Assembly: GCF_004799285.1 (NCBI RefSeq)
Contig: NZ_SSND01000004.1
Location: forward strand, 62,001 to 126,000
Length of the DNA stretch: 64,000 nucleotides
Source: Aliigemmobacter aestuarii
GTDB taxonomy: Bacteria; Pseudomonadota; Alphaproteobacteria; Rhodobacterales; Rhodobacteraceae
Direction: 5' to 3'
This document shows positions 38,567 through 48,667 of this stretch, piece by piece (position 1 is the first letter of the stretch; every line of letters begins with the position of its first letter). A program made the translations under genes and the position numbers. The notes under the pieces are model-generated. The model worked only from the letters and a program-made list of their open reading frames with translations, made no database searches and was not told where the DNA came from.

Positions 38567-39238
38567 TCAGTGGTTCCGCTGTCTGATACGCCAGAGATAC
38601 AGCGCTGTCATCCCCAGCCAGACGACGGCGAGCGAATACCAGGTGATCGCATAGTTCAAGTGGTCGTTGGGGATGCCCGAGGAATCGACCGGCATGGGTT
38701 CGATGCCGTCGCCCGTCTCGCTGCGGGCGATGATCAGGACGGGTTCGCTGTTCAGGGCGGTGGCCATCGCGGGCACGTCGCGGGCAAACCACAGGTTCCG
38801 CCCCAGGTCGGGGTCGGGGGTGTAGCTGTCCACCTCGTCGGGCCAGTGCAGGTTGCCGGTGACGGTCGCGGTCGTGGCGCTGCGCGGGTCCTTGCGCCGG
38901 GCCTCGGGGACGAACCCGCGATCCACCAGGATGCGGCGGCCGTCGTCGGTTTGCAGCACCTGGATCACGCGCACGCCCGCCCCGATCTGCTTGCGGCTCA
39001 CCAGCACCTCGATCCCTTCGCCGGTGAAGCGGCCCGAGGCCGTCACGGGCAGGAAGGTGTCTTGCGCCGGGTCGGGAGTGGCGGGCAGCGCGACGGGGGC
39101 TGCGCCGATGCGGGCGTCGATCTGGTCGAGGATGCCGCGCTTCCATTCCAGTCGCTGCATCTGCCAGGTGCCAAGCCCGATCAGGATCGCGGCGCCCAGA
39201 AGGCCGAACAGAAGGAAGGGGATCATGCGTCGGGTCAT
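38567..39238 (-). CDS. SURF1 family cytochrome oxidase assembly protein
   Basis: A 223-residue protein with an N-terminal membrane helix (residues 6-24) ending GTWQMQRLEWKRG, the SURF1 signature, a periplasmic domain with ILVDRGFVP, and a second helix near the C-terminus (NYAITWYSLAVVWLGM). SURF1 delivers haem a to subunit I of aa3 oxidase. It lies between ctaE and thrC, which agrees with that role. ATG 39238 is used. Confidence 0.93.
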   Translation of the reverse strand: MTRRMIPFLLFGLLGAAILIGLGTWQMQRLEWKRGILDQIDARIGAAPVALPATPDPAQDTFLPVTASGRFTGEGIEVLVSRKQIGAGVRVIQVLQTDDGRRILVDRGFVPEARRKDPRSATTATVTGNLHWPDEVDSYTPDPDLGRNLWFARDVPAMATALNSEPVLIIARSETGDGIEPMPVDSSGIPNDHLNYAITWYSLAVVWLGMTALYLWRIRQRNH

Positions 39239-39335
39239 GGGTGGTGCCTTTGGCAAAGGAAAAGCGCGCGCCTTGCGGCCCGCGCTTGCCCGAGGAAACG
39301 GCAGGCCGCCGGATGCCCGGCGACCCGGAGGGGCG

Positions 39336-40142
39336 TCACTGACCCCAGACGTAGATGGCAGCGAACAGGAACAGCCAGACGACGTCGACGAAGTGCCAGT
39401 ACCAGGCGGCGGCCTCGAAGCCGACATGCTGTTCGGGGGTGAAATGCCCCTTCATCGCGCGGAACAGGCAGACCGCCAGGAAGATCGTCCCGATGATGAC
39501 GTGGAAGCCGTGGAAGCCCGTCGCCATGAAGAAGGACGCGCCATAGATGTTGCCGGCAAAGCCGAAAGCGGCGTGGCTGTATTCGTAGGCCTGAAGCAGC
39601 GTGAAGATGAAGCCCAGCAGGATCGCCAGCGCCAGGCCGTTGATCAGGTCCTTGCGGTTGTTTTCATGCGCAAGAGCGTGGTGGGCCCAGGTCGCGGCCG
39701 CGCCCGAACACAGCAGGATCAGCGTGTTGATCAGCGGCAGGTGCCAGGGGTCGAAGGTTTCGATCCCCGCCGGCGGCCAGGGGCCATCGACCAGCGGGCT
39801 CGTCCCGTCGGGGTTCATCGGGTAGAGCGCGTGCTTGAAGAAGGTCCAGAACCAGGCCGAGAAGAACATCACCTCGGACATGATGAACAGGATGAAGCCA
39901 TAGCGCAGGCCGATCCGCACCACGGGGGTGTGGTCGCCGGTCTGGCCTTCATGCACGACATCCGCCCACCAGGCATACATGACGTAAAGCACCAGCGCGA
40001 AGCCGATCAGGCCCAGCCAGGGGCCCGAGCCGTGCATCCAGATCGTGGCGCCGAACAGCATCAGGAAGGCGCCGACAGCCCCGAGGAAGGGCCAGATCGA
40101 CGGTGGAAGAATGTGGTAATCGTGGTTCTTTGCGTGTGCCAT
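39336..40142 (-). CDS. ctaE: Cytochrome c oxidase subunit III
   Basis: A 268-residue, seven-helix membrane protein beginning [19 protein letters not shown]. Conserved stretches are [20 protein letters not shown], with the glutamate of the family, and [14 protein letters not shown]. It binds subunit I of the aa3-type oxidase; subunit I itself is not in the window, as is usual when ctaD lies elsewhere. Confidence 0.97.
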   Translation of the reverse strand: MAHAKNHDYHILPPSIWPFLGAVGAFLMLFGATIWMHGSGPWLGLIGFALVLYVMYAWWADVVHEGQTGDHTPVVRIGLRYGFILFIMSEVMFFSAWFWTFFKHALYPMNPDGTSPLVDGPWPPAGIETFDPWHLPLINTLILLCSGAAATWAHHALAHENNRKDLINGLALAILLGFIFTLLQAYEYSHAAFGFAGNIYGASFFMATGFHGFHVIIGTIFLAVCLFRAMKGHFTPEQHVGFEAAAWYWHFVDVVWLFLFAAIYVWGQ

Positions 40143-40166
40143 GGTCCTCGGTTCCCTCGTTTCTTG

Positions 40167-40736
40167 TCAGTTCATGGCCGCCTTCGGGGTCGCGTCAAGC
40201 GCGGCCTGCTCGGCGGGAAGTTCGGTGCGGTGGAAGGTGTAGGAAAGGGTGATTTCCTTCACGAACTTACCTTCGCGGTCGTTCACGATTTCCGGATCGA
40301 CATAGAAGGTGACGGGCATCGTCACCCGTTCGCCCGGTTGCAGCACCTGCTGTTCAAAGCAGAAGCAGTCTATCTTGGTGAAATAGCCGCCGGCCGCATA
40401 TGGAAATACGTTGAAGCTGGCGGTGCCCGCGACCGGTTCGTCGGTGGGGTTATAGGCCTCGTAGAAGGCAAGACCGGTTTCGCCGATGCGGATGTCCATC
40501 GACACCTGCTGCGGCTTGAATTCCCAGGGCATCCCCGCCTCGCGCGAGGCGTCGAAGCTGACCTTGACGGTGCGTTCCAGGATCACGTCGGGCGCCGAGG
40601 CGGCCACCGACGTCGTGCCGCCAAAGCCGGTGACGCGGCAGAACCAGTCGTAGAAGGGCACGGCGGCGAAGGAAAGCGATCCCATCGTCACGACGACGGC
40701 GACCAGTTTCGCGGCGGTTTTACCTGTGTTGTTCAT
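40167..40736 (-). CDS. ctaG: Cytochrome c oxidase assembly protein Cox11/CtaG
   Basis: A 189-residue protein: an N-terminal membrane anchor (residues 8-25) followed by a periplasmic domain containing the copper-binding CFCFEQQ motif and PVTFYVDPE. It delivers copper to the CuB site of subunit I. It overlaps the upstream small membrane protein gene by 4 nt. Confidence 0.96.
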   Translation of the reverse strand: MNNTGKTAAKLVAVVVTMGSLSFAAVPFYDWFCRVTGFGGTTSVAASAPDVILERTVKVSFDASREAGMPWEFKPQQVSMDIRIGETGLAFYEAYNPTDEPVAGTASFNVFPYAAGGYFTKIDCFCFEQQVLQPGERVTMPVTFYVDPEIVNDREGKFVKEITLSYTFHRTELPAEQAALDATPKAAMN

Positions 40737-40951
40737 TGCGAGGCCTCCGGTGATGCGGGGGCGCCGGACGGCGTGGCAGGGACCATCTCGGGGCGCATGA
40801 CGTGGTCGAAGCCCTGCATGGGATCGCCGCGCTGGACCTTGACCACGGTCAGCCCGAAGACGAGCGCCACGAAGCCGACCAGCAGCAGCCCGACGCCAAG
40901 ATTGCGCCCGAAGCGGCGCTTGTGCATTTCGTGCTGTTCGCGAAAGGCCAT
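40733..40951 (-). CDS. Small single-helix membrane protein in the cta cluster
   Basis: A 72-residue protein with a charged N-terminus (HEMHKRRFGRNLG), one membrane helix (residues about 19-37, ending VKVQRGD) and a Pro/Ala-rich tail. Its place between ctaB and ctaG, with coupled starts and stops, matches a small reading frame seen in other alphaproteobacterial cta clusters. It is probably an oxidase assembly factor, but no activity is recognisable. ATG 40951 is 2 nt after the ctaB stop. Confidence 0.8.
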   Translation of the reverse strand: MAFREQHEMHKRRFGRNLGVGLLLVGFVALVFGLTVVKVQRGDPMQGFDHVMRPEMVPATPSGAPASPEASQ

Positions 40952-40952
40952 G

Positions 40953-41885
40953 TTACCAGCCCCCCAGCCCGAACGGCACCAGCGCCATTTCCGCCAGCAG
41001 GGCAAGGAAATGACCGAAGAGATAAAGCAGCGAGAAGCGGAAGAACTTCTTTTCCACCGCGTAGCGGTCGGCCTGTGCGGCCTCTTCGTCGCGGCGCCAG
41101 ATGCCCCAGGCGCCCCAGAGGAAGACGGCGTTCAGCGCGACCGCCACCGCCAGATAGACCGGCCCGCCGATCGACGTGAACGCGGTGGCCAGCGCGAAGG
41201 GCACCAGCGCGACCGTGTAAACGAGGATGTGGTTGCGGGTGACCCGGCGACCATGCGTCACGGTCAGCATCGGCACGCCCGCCTTTTCGTAATCCGAGTT
41301 CATGAAGAGCGCCAACGCCCAGAAATGCGGCGGCGTCCACATGAAGATCAAGAGGAACATCAGCACCGCCTCGATCGTGATGCTGCCGGTCGCGGCAACC
41401 CAGCCGATCATGGGCGGGAAGGCCCCGGCCGCGCCCCCGATGACGATGTTCTGCGGGGTCGAACGCTTCAGCCACATCGAATAGATGACGGCATAGAAGA
41501 AGATGGTGAAGGCCAGAAGGGCCGCGGCCAGCACGTTGGTGGCCAGCGCCAGCATCACGACCGAAATCCCCGACAGGGCCAGACCCAGCCCCAGTGCCTC
41601 GCCCGGCTGGACGCGACCCGAAGGGATCGGACGGTTCGAGGTGCGGCGCATCACCACGTCGATGTCGGCGTCCCACCACATGTTCAGCGCGCCCGACGCC
41701 CCAGCGCCAAGCGCGATGAACAGGATCGCGGCGAAGGCTTCGAGCGGGTGCAGCGAAACGGGTGCGACATAAAGTCCCACCAGCGCGGTGAAGACGACCA
41801 GCGACATGACGCGCGGCTTCAGAAGCTGCACGTAATCGCCGAATCCGGCGTCTCCAGTCTGCTCGTAGGCGCGGATGTCGCTCAT
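40953..41885 (-). CDS. ctaB: Protoheme IX farnesyltransferase (heme O synthase)
   Basis: A 310-residue UbiA-family membrane enzyme. The prenyl-diphosphate site NMWWDADIDVVMRRTSNRP and the second aspartate-containing loop MNSDYEKAGVPM are clear, with about eight helices. It farnesylates haem B to haem O, the precursor of haem A for the oxidase encoded by its neighbours. Confidence 0.97.
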   Translation of the reverse strand: MSDIRAYEQTGDAGFGDYVQLLKPRVMSLVVFTALVGLYVAPVSLHPLEAFAAILFIALGAGASGALNMWWDADIDVVMRRTSNRPIPSGRVQPGEALGLGLALSGISVVMLALATNVLAAALLAFTIFFYAVIYSMWLKRSTPQNIVIGGAAGAFPPMIGWVAATGSITIEAVLMFLLIFMWTPPHFWALALFMNSDYEKAGVPMLTVTHGRRVTRNHILVYTVALVPFALATAFTSIGGPVYLAVAVALNAVFLWGAWGIWRRDEEAAQADRYAVEKKFFRFSLLYLFGHFLALLAEMALVPFGLGGW

Positions 41886-41955
41886 CCGATGGCTCCCGTA
41901 GGGTGGCTTTCAGGGGCGCGGTAGCCGCGCCCCCGCAAGTATCGTGAAAAGAGGA

Positions 41956-42822
41956 TCAGTTCGACTGTGCGAGCTGGATCGTCTGCGTCGCGCCCGGCGC
42001 GGTCAGGGCGTTGGCCAGTTCGTAATTGCCTTCCTTGGCGGCGGCGAGCCACTGGTCATAGACCTCGGGCGACACCGCCTTGACCGTAATCGGCATGTAG
42101 GCATGGTCCTTGCCGCAAAGCTCCGAACACTGGCCGAAGAAGATGCCTTCCTGTTCGACGTTGAACCACAGCTGCGCCAGACGGCCCGGCACCGCGTCCT
42201 GCTTCACGCCGAAGGCCGGAATGGTCCAGGCGTGGATCACGTCGGCGGCGGTCACCTGCATCACGATGGTCTTGCCGGTGGGCACGACGACGGCGGTATC
42301 GGTCGCCAGCAGGTAGAGGCTTTCGTCATAGCCGTTGGCAGCCAGATCTTCCTTCGCCAGAAGGAAGGAATCGAAGGCCACGTCCTCGCCCACGTATTCA
42401 TAGCCCCAGTACCACTGGTAGCCCGTCACCTTGATGGTGATGTCGGCGGCGGGGATTTCCTGCTGCTTGAACAGCACCGGCAGCGAGAACGAGCCGATGA
42501 ACACCAGGATCAGGATCGGGATCACGGTCCAGGTGATTTCCAGCGGCGAGTTGTGCGTGAACCGGGCCGGGGTGGGGTTGGCGCGGCGGTTGAAGCGGAC
42601 GATCGAATAGATCATCAGCGCCGCGACGAAGATCGAGATCACCGTGATGATGATCAGGATCATGTGGTCAAGATCCTGAAGCTCGCGGGCGAGTTCCGTC
42701 GCCGCAGGCTGGAAGTCATGCCCCTTTTCGATGGGGGCGCCAACCACTTCGAGCGATTGACCGAAAGCCGCACCGCCCATGAGCGCCGCCGCTGCCGCGG
42801 TGAGAGTGCCTAGATGTCGCAT
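41956..42822 (-). CDS. ctaC: Cytochrome c oxidase subunit II (CuA)
   Basis: A 288-residue protein: signal peptide (cut near AAFGQ), two helices (about residues 52-75 and 95-113), then a cupredoxin domain. The CuA ligands are seen as the His of VIHAW and [15 protein letters not shown] (two Cys, Glu backbone, His, Met). It accepts electrons from cytochrome c. It is the first gene of the leftward oxidase cluster; a FNR-like box lies about 150 bp upstream. Confidence 0.97.
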   Translation of the reverse strand: MRHLGTLTAAAAALMGGAAFGQSLEVVGAPIEKGHDFQPAATELARELQDLDHMILIIITVISIFVAALMIYSIVRFNRRANPTPARFTHNSPLEITWTVIPILILVFIGSFSLPVLFKQQEIPAADITIKVTGYQWYWGYEYVGEDVAFDSFLLAKEDLAANGYDESLYLLATDTAVVVPTGKTIVMQVTAADVIHAWTIPAFGVKQDAVPGRLAQLWFNVEQEGIFFGQCSELCGKDHAYMPITVKAVSPEVYDQWLAAAKEGNYELANALTAPGATQTIQLAQSN

Positions 42823-42968
42823 GTCCGTTTCCCGTACGATGTGCGGCGTTTTGCGCCACTTTATCAGCCCCGCCCCGCAAGGAGGCAGAATCCCATTGTT
42901 TCCAGTGCCGTTGAAACCATATTAGGCGTCGGACGACAAGCGAAACCGTTGCGGCATAGTGGCGCCGT

Positions 42969-42982
42969 TTGACCTAGATCAA
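42969..42982. promoter_or_regulatory. Candidate FNR/FnrL box between ctaC and tldD
   Basis: TTGACCTAGATCAA fits TTGAT-N4-ATCAA with one mismatch. It ends only 11 nt before the tldD ATG and overlaps its ribosome site, so it would be a repressing or post-initiation site for tldD; for the divergent ctaC it lies about 147 bp upstream of the start codon. Confidence 0.45.
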
Positions 42983-42993
42983 GGACATGCTGC

Positions 42994-44415
42994 ATGGCAG
43001 AAACAGCTTTCCGCCCTTTCGAGTCTTCGCTGGATGAGGCGACAGCGCTGAAAATCCTGCGCGAGGCCACCCTTGGGGCCGAGGATGGCGAACTGTTCCT
43101 GGAGCGCCGCCGGTCCGAAGCCCTGGTGCTGGACGACGGTCGCGTGAAGACGGCCAGCTACGATGCATCCGAAGGGTTCGGCCTGCGTGCGGTGAAAGGC
43201 GAGGTCGCGGGCTACGCCCATTCCACCGAGATCAGCGAACGCGCGTTGCGCCGCGCCGCCGAAACGGCGCGCCTTGCGGTGGGTGACGGCGGCGGCGTTC
43301 TGGCCCCGCCGCCGAAGGGCACGAATCTGCGGCTTTATACCGATGCCGATCCGATGCTCGATGCCTCCTTCGCTGGCAAGATCGACCTGCTGCGCGAAAT
43401 CGACGCCTTCACCCGCGCGCTGGATCCGCGCGTGGTCCAGGTGTCGGCCACGCTCAGCGCCGGGTTGCAGGAGGTGGAAATCCTGCGCCCCGAAGGCCTG
43501 CGCCTGGCCGATGTGCGGCCGATGGCGCGGCTCAATGTCTCGGTCATCGTGGAACAGGACGGGCGGCGGGAAAGCGGCGGGCATGGCGGGGGGGGGCGCT
43601 TTGGCCTGGCCGCGCTGATGGAACCCGCGTTCTGGCAGGACGCCGCGCGCGAGGCGCTGCGTGTCGCGCTGGTGAACCTTCAGGCCGTGCCCGCGCCCGC
43701 AGGCGTGATGGATGTGGTCCTTGGCCCCGGCTGGCCCGGCATCCTTTTGCACGAGGCGATCGGTCACGGGCTGGAGGGTGACTTCAACCGCAAGCAAACG
43801 TCGGCCTTTGCCGGGCTGATGGGCCAGCGGATCGCGGCGCCGGGCGTGACGGTGCTGGATGACGGCACGATCCCCGACCGGCGCGGATCGATCAGCGTGG
43901 ACGACGAGGGCACGCCCTCGGGGCGGAACGTGCTGATCGAGGACGGGATCCTTGTGGGCTACATGCAGGATCGCCAGAACGCGCGCCTCATGGGGGTGGC
44001 GGCGACCGGCAACGGACGGCGCGAAAGCTTTGCCCATATCCCGATGCCGCGGATGACGAACACCTACATGCTGGGTGGCGATGCCGATCCGGCGGCGATC
44101 CTGGCGGACCTGAAGGACGGGATCTATGCCGTGGGCTTCGGTGGCGGTCAGGTGGACATCACCAACGGCAAGTTCGTATTCAGCTGCACCGAGGCTTATC
44201 GGGTGCAGAACGGCCGCGTGGGCGCGCCGGTCAAGGGCGCGACGCTGATCGGCGACGGGGCGACCGCGCTGAAGCAGATCCGCGCTATCGGCAATGACAT
44301 GCGGATGGACCCGGGCATCGGCAACTGCGGCAAGGCCGGTCAGTGGGTGCCGGTGGGCGTGGGCCAGCCGACGCTGATGATCGGCGGGCTGACGGTGGGC
44401 GGTTCGGCCGCCTGA
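42994..44415 (+). CDS. tldD: TldD metalloprotease
   Basis: A 473-residue protein of the TldD/PmbA family. The N-terminal part includes GAEDGELFLERR, and the zinc motif LLHEAIGHGLEGD (HExxxH) is intact, which distinguishes TldD from the inactive PmbA/TldE partner. The C-terminus has TLMIGGLTVGG. TldD-TldE trims modified peptides and degrades unfolded ones. TldE is not in the window. Confidence 0.96.
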   Translation: MAETAFRPFESSLDEATALKILREATLGAEDGELFLERRRSEALVLDDGRVKTASYDASEGFGLRAVKGEVAGYAHSTEISERALRRAAETARLAVGDGGGVLAPPPKGTNLRLYTDADPMLDASFAGKIDLLREIDAFTRALDPRVVQVSATLSAGLQEVEILRPEGLRLADVRPMARLNVSVIVEQDGRRESGGHGGGGRFGLAALMEPAFWQDAAREALRVALVNLQAVPAPAGVMDVVLGPGWPGILLHEAIGHGLEGDFNRKQTSAFAGLMGQRIAAPGVTVLDDGTIPDRRGSISVDDEGTPSGRNVLIEDGILVGYMQDRQNARLMGVAATGNGRRESFAHIPMPRMTNTYMLGGDADPAAILADLKDGIYAVGFGGGQVDITNGKFVFSCTEAYRVQNGRVGAPVKGATLIGDGATALKQIRAIGNDMRMDPGIGNCGKAGQWVPVGVGQPTLMIGGLTVGGSAA

Positions 44416-44482
44416 CGGGGTTGCCTGTGGGAACTGCCTGACGGGGGTTCCCTGACAGGGGCCGAATCCCGCGGCGCAGGGT

Positions 44483-45802
44483 TCAGGCCAGGATGAAATC
44501 CGAGGCCCGCAGATCATCGACCCATGTGAATTCGACCATCATGTCGGTCGCCCCGTCCCCGTTGCGGTCGATCCTCAGGTGGGTGCCGTCAAAGAAGGCC
44601 GAGGCGCGGCCGTTCCCCGTGTGGGTCAGGTCGGTGATCCGCATGGCGCCGAAGGCGGTCAGGTCGATCCGGTCCTGTCCGGGCACGAACCCCTCGACAA
44701 GGTCGATCGTGCCGTTGGTCCTGCCGCTGTCTCCGGGTGTGAAGACCAGCGTATCGGCGGCGGCGCGGTCTTCCCAAAGGTAGATGCCATCCGCGCCCGC
44801 GCCCCCGTCCAGCCGGTCCGGCCCTTCGCCGCCGTACAAAGAGTCGCGGCCATCCCCGCCGGAAAGGCTGTCGGCCCCGTCGCTGCCGATCAGGCTGTCG
44901 TTCCCGGCCTGTCCGCGGATCCGGTCGTTTCCGTCGCCGCCATAGACAAGGTCGTTGCCCAACCCGCCTGCGATCCGGTCTGCCCCTTCGTCGCCGTGCA
45001 GCGTGTCGGCCCCGGCATCGCCCCACATCGCATCGTTGCCGGTCCCGCCGCCCAGGCTGTCGTCGCCGCCACCGCCCCGGATCCGGTCGGCCCCGCTTTC
45101 GCCCCAGATGCGGTCATTGCCGCCCGCGCCGCGTATCTTGTCCCTTCCGTCGCCGCCTCCGGCAAGGTCATTGCCCGCGCCCAGAAGGATCAGGTCGTTG
45201 CCAAGATCGGCCCAGACACTGTCGGCCCCGCCCCCGGCGATGTAGGTTTCGTTGCGCGCGGCGGCAAAGACGTTGCTGTAGGACCGGCCCACCAGTTCCT
45301 CGGCCGCGTCGCTGCCATAGACCATCGTGCGGCCGTTCAGGAAATAGTTCAGCCAGCCCGCCACATCAGCGGCGCGTTCGTTGTCGTTGCCGTCCTCGTT
45401 GTAATAGCGCCCGTTCTGGATGCGAAAGCCGTAGTGATAGATCGCGTCGGCCACGGTATCGGCAAAGTTCCGGCCCATGAATTCCAGCCGCCCGCCGTCA
45501 TTCTGCAGGTTGTGATAACCGGTTTCCTGATCGCCCTCGTCATTGCCGTGGCCGATGTAGAAATCCCGCCAGAGCGCGGCGTTCCGGCGTTCCCACAGCG
45601 CATCCGAAATCGTGCGCATGTCGCCTGCCGTCAGCACGCCGTCACGGTTCACGCCGGTCTGTTCGATGATCCGGATCAGCACGCGGTTCAACAGTTGGGC
45701 CGCCTCGATCCCCTCGCGGAAGTCGCGATCGGAAACATTCGCACGCAGGCCGGGATCGGCCCGAAGGCCGGCGATCAGTCGGGAAAGCGGAAGCCGGGCC
45801 AT
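44483..45802 (-). CDS. RTX-type calcium-binding secreted protein
   Basis: A 439-residue acidic protein. Residues about 190-350 hold roughly 16 degenerate nonapeptides of the type GGxGxDxxx (GGDGRDKIR, GGAGADGIY), which form a calcium beta-roll and imply type I secretion. The N-terminus (residues 1-160) has an EF-hand-like VNRDGVLTAGDM and the segment GNDEGDQETGYHNLQND, which recurs, from memory, in RTX proteins of this family of bacteria. No enzyme domain is recognised and no T1SS genes are nearby. Confidence 0.85.
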   Translation of the reverse strand: MARLPLSRLIAGLRADPGLRANVSDRDFREGIEAAQLLNRVLIRIIEQTGVNRDGVLTAGDMRTISDALWERRNAALWRDFYIGHGNDEGDQETGYHNLQNDGGRLEFMGRNFADTVADAIYHYGFRIQNGRYYNEDGNDNERAADVAGWLNYFLNGRTMVYGSDAAEELVGRSYSNVFAAARNETYIAGGGADSVWADLGNDLILLGAGNDLAGGGDGRDKIRGAGGNDRIWGESGADRIRGGGGDDSLGGGTGNDAMWGDAGADTLHGDEGADRIAGGLGNDLVYGGDGNDRIRGQAGNDSLIGSDGADSLSGGDGRDSLYGGEGPDRLDGGAGADGIYLWEDRAAADTLVFTPGDSGRTNGTIDLVEGFVPGQDRIDLTAFGAMRITDLTHTGNGRASAFFDGTHLRIDRNGDGATDMMVEFTWVDDLRASDFILA

Positions 45803-46100
45803 GAAACCCCTCGTTGCAGGCAGGTGCGCGTTGCCTGACGGTCAGCTTAGCGCGGAATACGGGCGAAAATGTGAACAGGACACCAGGAAACGTATCCCAC
45901 ACCGGACCGTCCGGCAGCGGGAAAGGTGGCCAGACGCGCCACATCGCGACTGCAGGACTGCCTGACCGTGCCGGACGGAATCACAGCTTGGGGTTGCGCG
46001 CAACCGACGCGTCCGGGGGGCTGCGGCCGGTCGGCGATCCTTTGCCGGAAGGGCGTGCGCGCGAACGGATTTCCGCCGATGCTGCCGCGTCAGAAGCGGT
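45803..46100. other. Intergenic region between the RTX gene and tex
   Basis: About 298 bp. No convincing small gene, terminator or repeat was found; it should hold the RTX gene promoter. Confidence 0.4.
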
Positions 46101-48470
46101 TCAGCGCCCCCACTTGCCCTTGAGCGCATCGGCGAACGGGTTCGAAGCGCCGCCCGCATTGCCGGTTTTCGGCTTTGCCGTCATCGGGCCTGCCGCGCCG
46201 CGACGGCCCGTTTCGGGCTTCGGGGTGGCGGCGCGGTCGCGCGCCGTCTCGCGCGCGGCGGAGGTGTCGGATTTCATCGAAAGCCCGATGCGCTTGCGGG
46301 GCACGTCGACCTCGACCACGCGCACCTTCACCACGTCGCCCGCCTTCACCACGTCATGCGGGTTCGAAACGAAACGGTCGGCAAGCTGGCTGACATGGAC
46401 AAGGCCATCCTGATGCACGCCGATGTCGACGAAGGCGCCGAAGGCCGCGACATTCGTCACCGTGCCTTCCAGCATCATGCCGGGCTTCAGGTCGGTGATC
46501 TCGTTCACGCCTTCGGCGAAGGTGGCGGTCCTGAAGCTGGGGCGCGGGTCGCGGCCCGGTTTTTCCAGTTCGGCCAGGATGTCGCGCACGGTGGGCAGGC
46601 CGAAGCGGTCGTCGATGAACTGGCGCGGGTCCAGCCGTTGCAGGGTGGCGGTATCGCCCATCAGCGACCGGATGTCCCGCCCGCTGGCCGCAACGATACG
46701 CCGGGCCACGTCATAGGCTTCGGGGTGGACGGACGAGGCATCCAGCGGCTCTTTCCCGCCGGAGATCCGCAGGAAGCCCGCCGCCTGTTCAAAGGCCTTG
46801 GGGCCAAGCCGCGCGACCTTCAGCAACTCGCGCCGCGTGGCGAACGGCCCGTTGGCATCACGATGCGCCACGATCGCCTCGGCCAGACCGGGGCCCACGC
46901 CCGACACCCGCGCCAGAAGCGGCGCCGAGGCGGTGTTCAGGTCCACACCCACGGCGTTCACCGCATCCTCGACCACCGCATCCAGCGATTTCGCCAGCCG
47001 GTGCTGGTCGACGTCATGCTGATACTGGCCGACGCCGATGGATTTCGGCTCGATCTTCACCAGTTCGGCCAGCGGGTCCTGCAGGCGGCGCGCGATGCTG
47101 ACCGCGCCACGCAGGGAAACATCCAGATCGGGAAACTCGCGCGCGGCGGTTTCCGACGCCGAATAGACCGAGGCGCCGGCCTCGCTCACGATCACCTTGA
47201 CGGGTTTTTCCGCGCCTGCGGGCAGGTGGGCCAAAAGGTCGGCCACCATCTTTTCCGTCTCGCGGCTGGCGGTGCCGTTGCCGATGGCGATCAGCTTCAC
47301 GCCGTGCTGCCCGATCAGGCGGGCAAGCGCCACCTGTGCGCCGCGCAGGTCGTTCTTGGGCTGGAACGGATAGACGGTATCGGTCGCCAGAACCTTGCCC
47401 GTGGCATCGACCACCGCGACCTTCACCCCCGTCCGGATGCCCGGGTCCAGCCCCATCGTGGCCTTGCCGCCCGCCGGCGCGGCCAGAAGCAGGTCCTTCA
47501 GGTTGCGGGCAAAGACGGCGATCGCCTCGGCTTCGGCGCGGTCGCGCAGGTCGGCCATCAGGTCCAGCGTCAGCGAGGTGCGGATCTTCACGCGCCAGGC
47601 CCAGCTTGCCGCCTCACGCAGCCACTGGTCGCCCTTGCCCGCGCCGCCCGCCTGAAGGGCGGCACCGCAGGCCCGTTCGGCGGGGCTTTCGCCGCGCGGC
47701 GCGTCCGCGTCGATCGCAAGGTCAACCGACAGGACGCCTTCGTTCCGGCCGCGCAGCATGGCCAGCACCCGGTGGCTGGGGGCGGTGCCATAGGCTTCGG
47801 CATGGTCGAAGTAGTCCGCGAATTTCGCGCCCTCGGCCTCTTTGCCCTCGACCACTTTTGCGGTGAGCCGGCCCGCCTTGCGCATGTGATCGCGCAGGCG
47901 GCCCAGAAGATCGGCGTTTTCGGCCAGCCCTTCGGCGATGATGTCGCGCGCGCCTTCCAATGCGGCCTTGGCATCGGGCACGGTCTCGGTGACGTAACCT
48001 GCGGCCAGGGTCGCGGGATCGGCGGCGCGGTCGGCAAGGATCGCCTCGGCCAGCGGGCCAAGACCGTTTTCGCGCGCGATCATCGCGCGGGTGCGGCGTT
48101 TGGGCTTGTAAGGAAGGTAGAGGTCTTCGAGTTCCGCCTTGGTCGAGGCCCCCGCGATCGCGCGGGCCAGATCATCCGTCATCTTGCCCTGTTCGGAGAT
48201 GGATGCCGCGATCGTCGCGCGCCGCGCCTCCATCTCGCGCAGATAGGTCAGGCGATCGGCCAGCGTGCGCAACTGCGTGTCGTCAAGGCCGCCCGTCACC
48301 TCCTTGCGGTAGCGCGCGATGAAGGGAACCGTCGCGCCTTCGTCCAGCAGGCCCACGGCCGCGCCCACCTGCGCCGGGCTGGCCCCGATTTCCGTGGCGA
48401 TGCTGCGGGCAATGCGGGCGGCGATCTGGGCGGCGATCTGGGTGCTGGTCTGCGGGGCGGCGTCGGTCAT
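46101..48470 (-). CDS. tex: Tex RNA-binding transcription accessory protein
   Basis: A 789-residue protein of normal Tex length. It has a helical N-terminal part ([19 protein letters not shown]), a YqgF/RNase H-like domain ([19 protein letters not shown], in parts), helix-hairpin-helix motifs ([17 protein letters not shown]) and a C-terminal S1 domain ([21 protein letters not shown], in parts; KRIGLSMK). The bulk of the upstream extension of the frame is discarded in favour of ATG 48470. Role in transcription or RNA metabolism. Confidence 0.96.
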   Translation of the reverse strand: MTDAAPQTSTQIAAQIAARIARSIATEIGASPAQVGAAVGLLDEGATVPFIARYRKEVTGGLDDTQLRTLADRLTYLREMEARRATIAASISEQGKMTDDLARAIAGASTKAELEDLYLPYKPKRRTRAMIARENGLGPLAEAILADRAADPATLAAGYVTETVPDAKAALEGARDIIAEGLAENADLLGRLRDHMRKAGRLTAKVVEGKEAEGAKFADYFDHAEAYGTAPSHRVLAMLRGRNEGVLSVDLAIDADAPRGESPAERACGAALQAGGAGKGDQWLREAASWAWRVKIRTSLTLDLMADLRDRAEAEAIAVFARNLKDLLLAAPAGGKATMGLDPGIRTGVKVAVVDATGKVLATDTVYPFQPKNDLRGAQVALARLIGQHGVKLIAIGNGTASRETEKMVADLLAHLPAGAEKPVKVIVSEAGASVYSASETAAREFPDLDVSLRGAVSIARRLQDPLAELVKIEPKSIGVGQYQHDVDQHRLAKSLDAVVEDAVNAVGVDLNTASAPLLARVSGVGPGLAEAIVAHRDANGPFATRRELLKVARLGPKAFEQAAGFLRISGGKEPLDASSVHPEAYDVARRIVAASGRDIRSLMGDTATLQRLDPRQFIDDRFGLPTVRDILAELEKPGRDPRPSFRTATFAEGVNEITDLKPGMMLEGTVTNVAAFGAFVDIGVHQDGLVHVSQLADRFVSNPHDVVKAGDVVKVRVVEVDVPRKRIGLSMKSDTSAARETARDRAATPKPETGRRGAAGPMTAKPKTGNAGGASNPFADALKGKWGR

Positions 48471-48667
48471 GCGAATCCTCGAACTCGTGGGAGGCATGAC
48501 CATAAGCCCGCGTCCGCCCAAGGCAAGATGAACCGCGCCGGGTTTGCCGGAGGCTCCAACTCCTGAGTAGGATGGAGCATCACGAGTTGAAGGATCGTGC
48601 GAAAAGGGTATGTGTTGGGCAGGTCGCCGTCGCGTGCCCGGGCAGGCCTCTGGACAAGGAGCACCGA

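Noticed and set aside
38853-41924. Very long open frame (1023 codons) on the plus strand opposite the cta genes
   Set aside because: It mirrors well-supported oxidase genes on the other strand. Its product is low-complexity (rich in Arg, Gly, Asp, His), as expected from antisense of GC-rich codons.
44880-45200. Regularly spaced repeats, considered as a CRISPR-like array
   Set aside because: The periodicity (27 nt) is that of RTX nonapeptide codons within an open reading frame; repeats are degenerate at DNA level.
46356-48566. 736-codon frame antisense to tex
   Set aside because: tex is unmistakable, and the antisense product has no domain.
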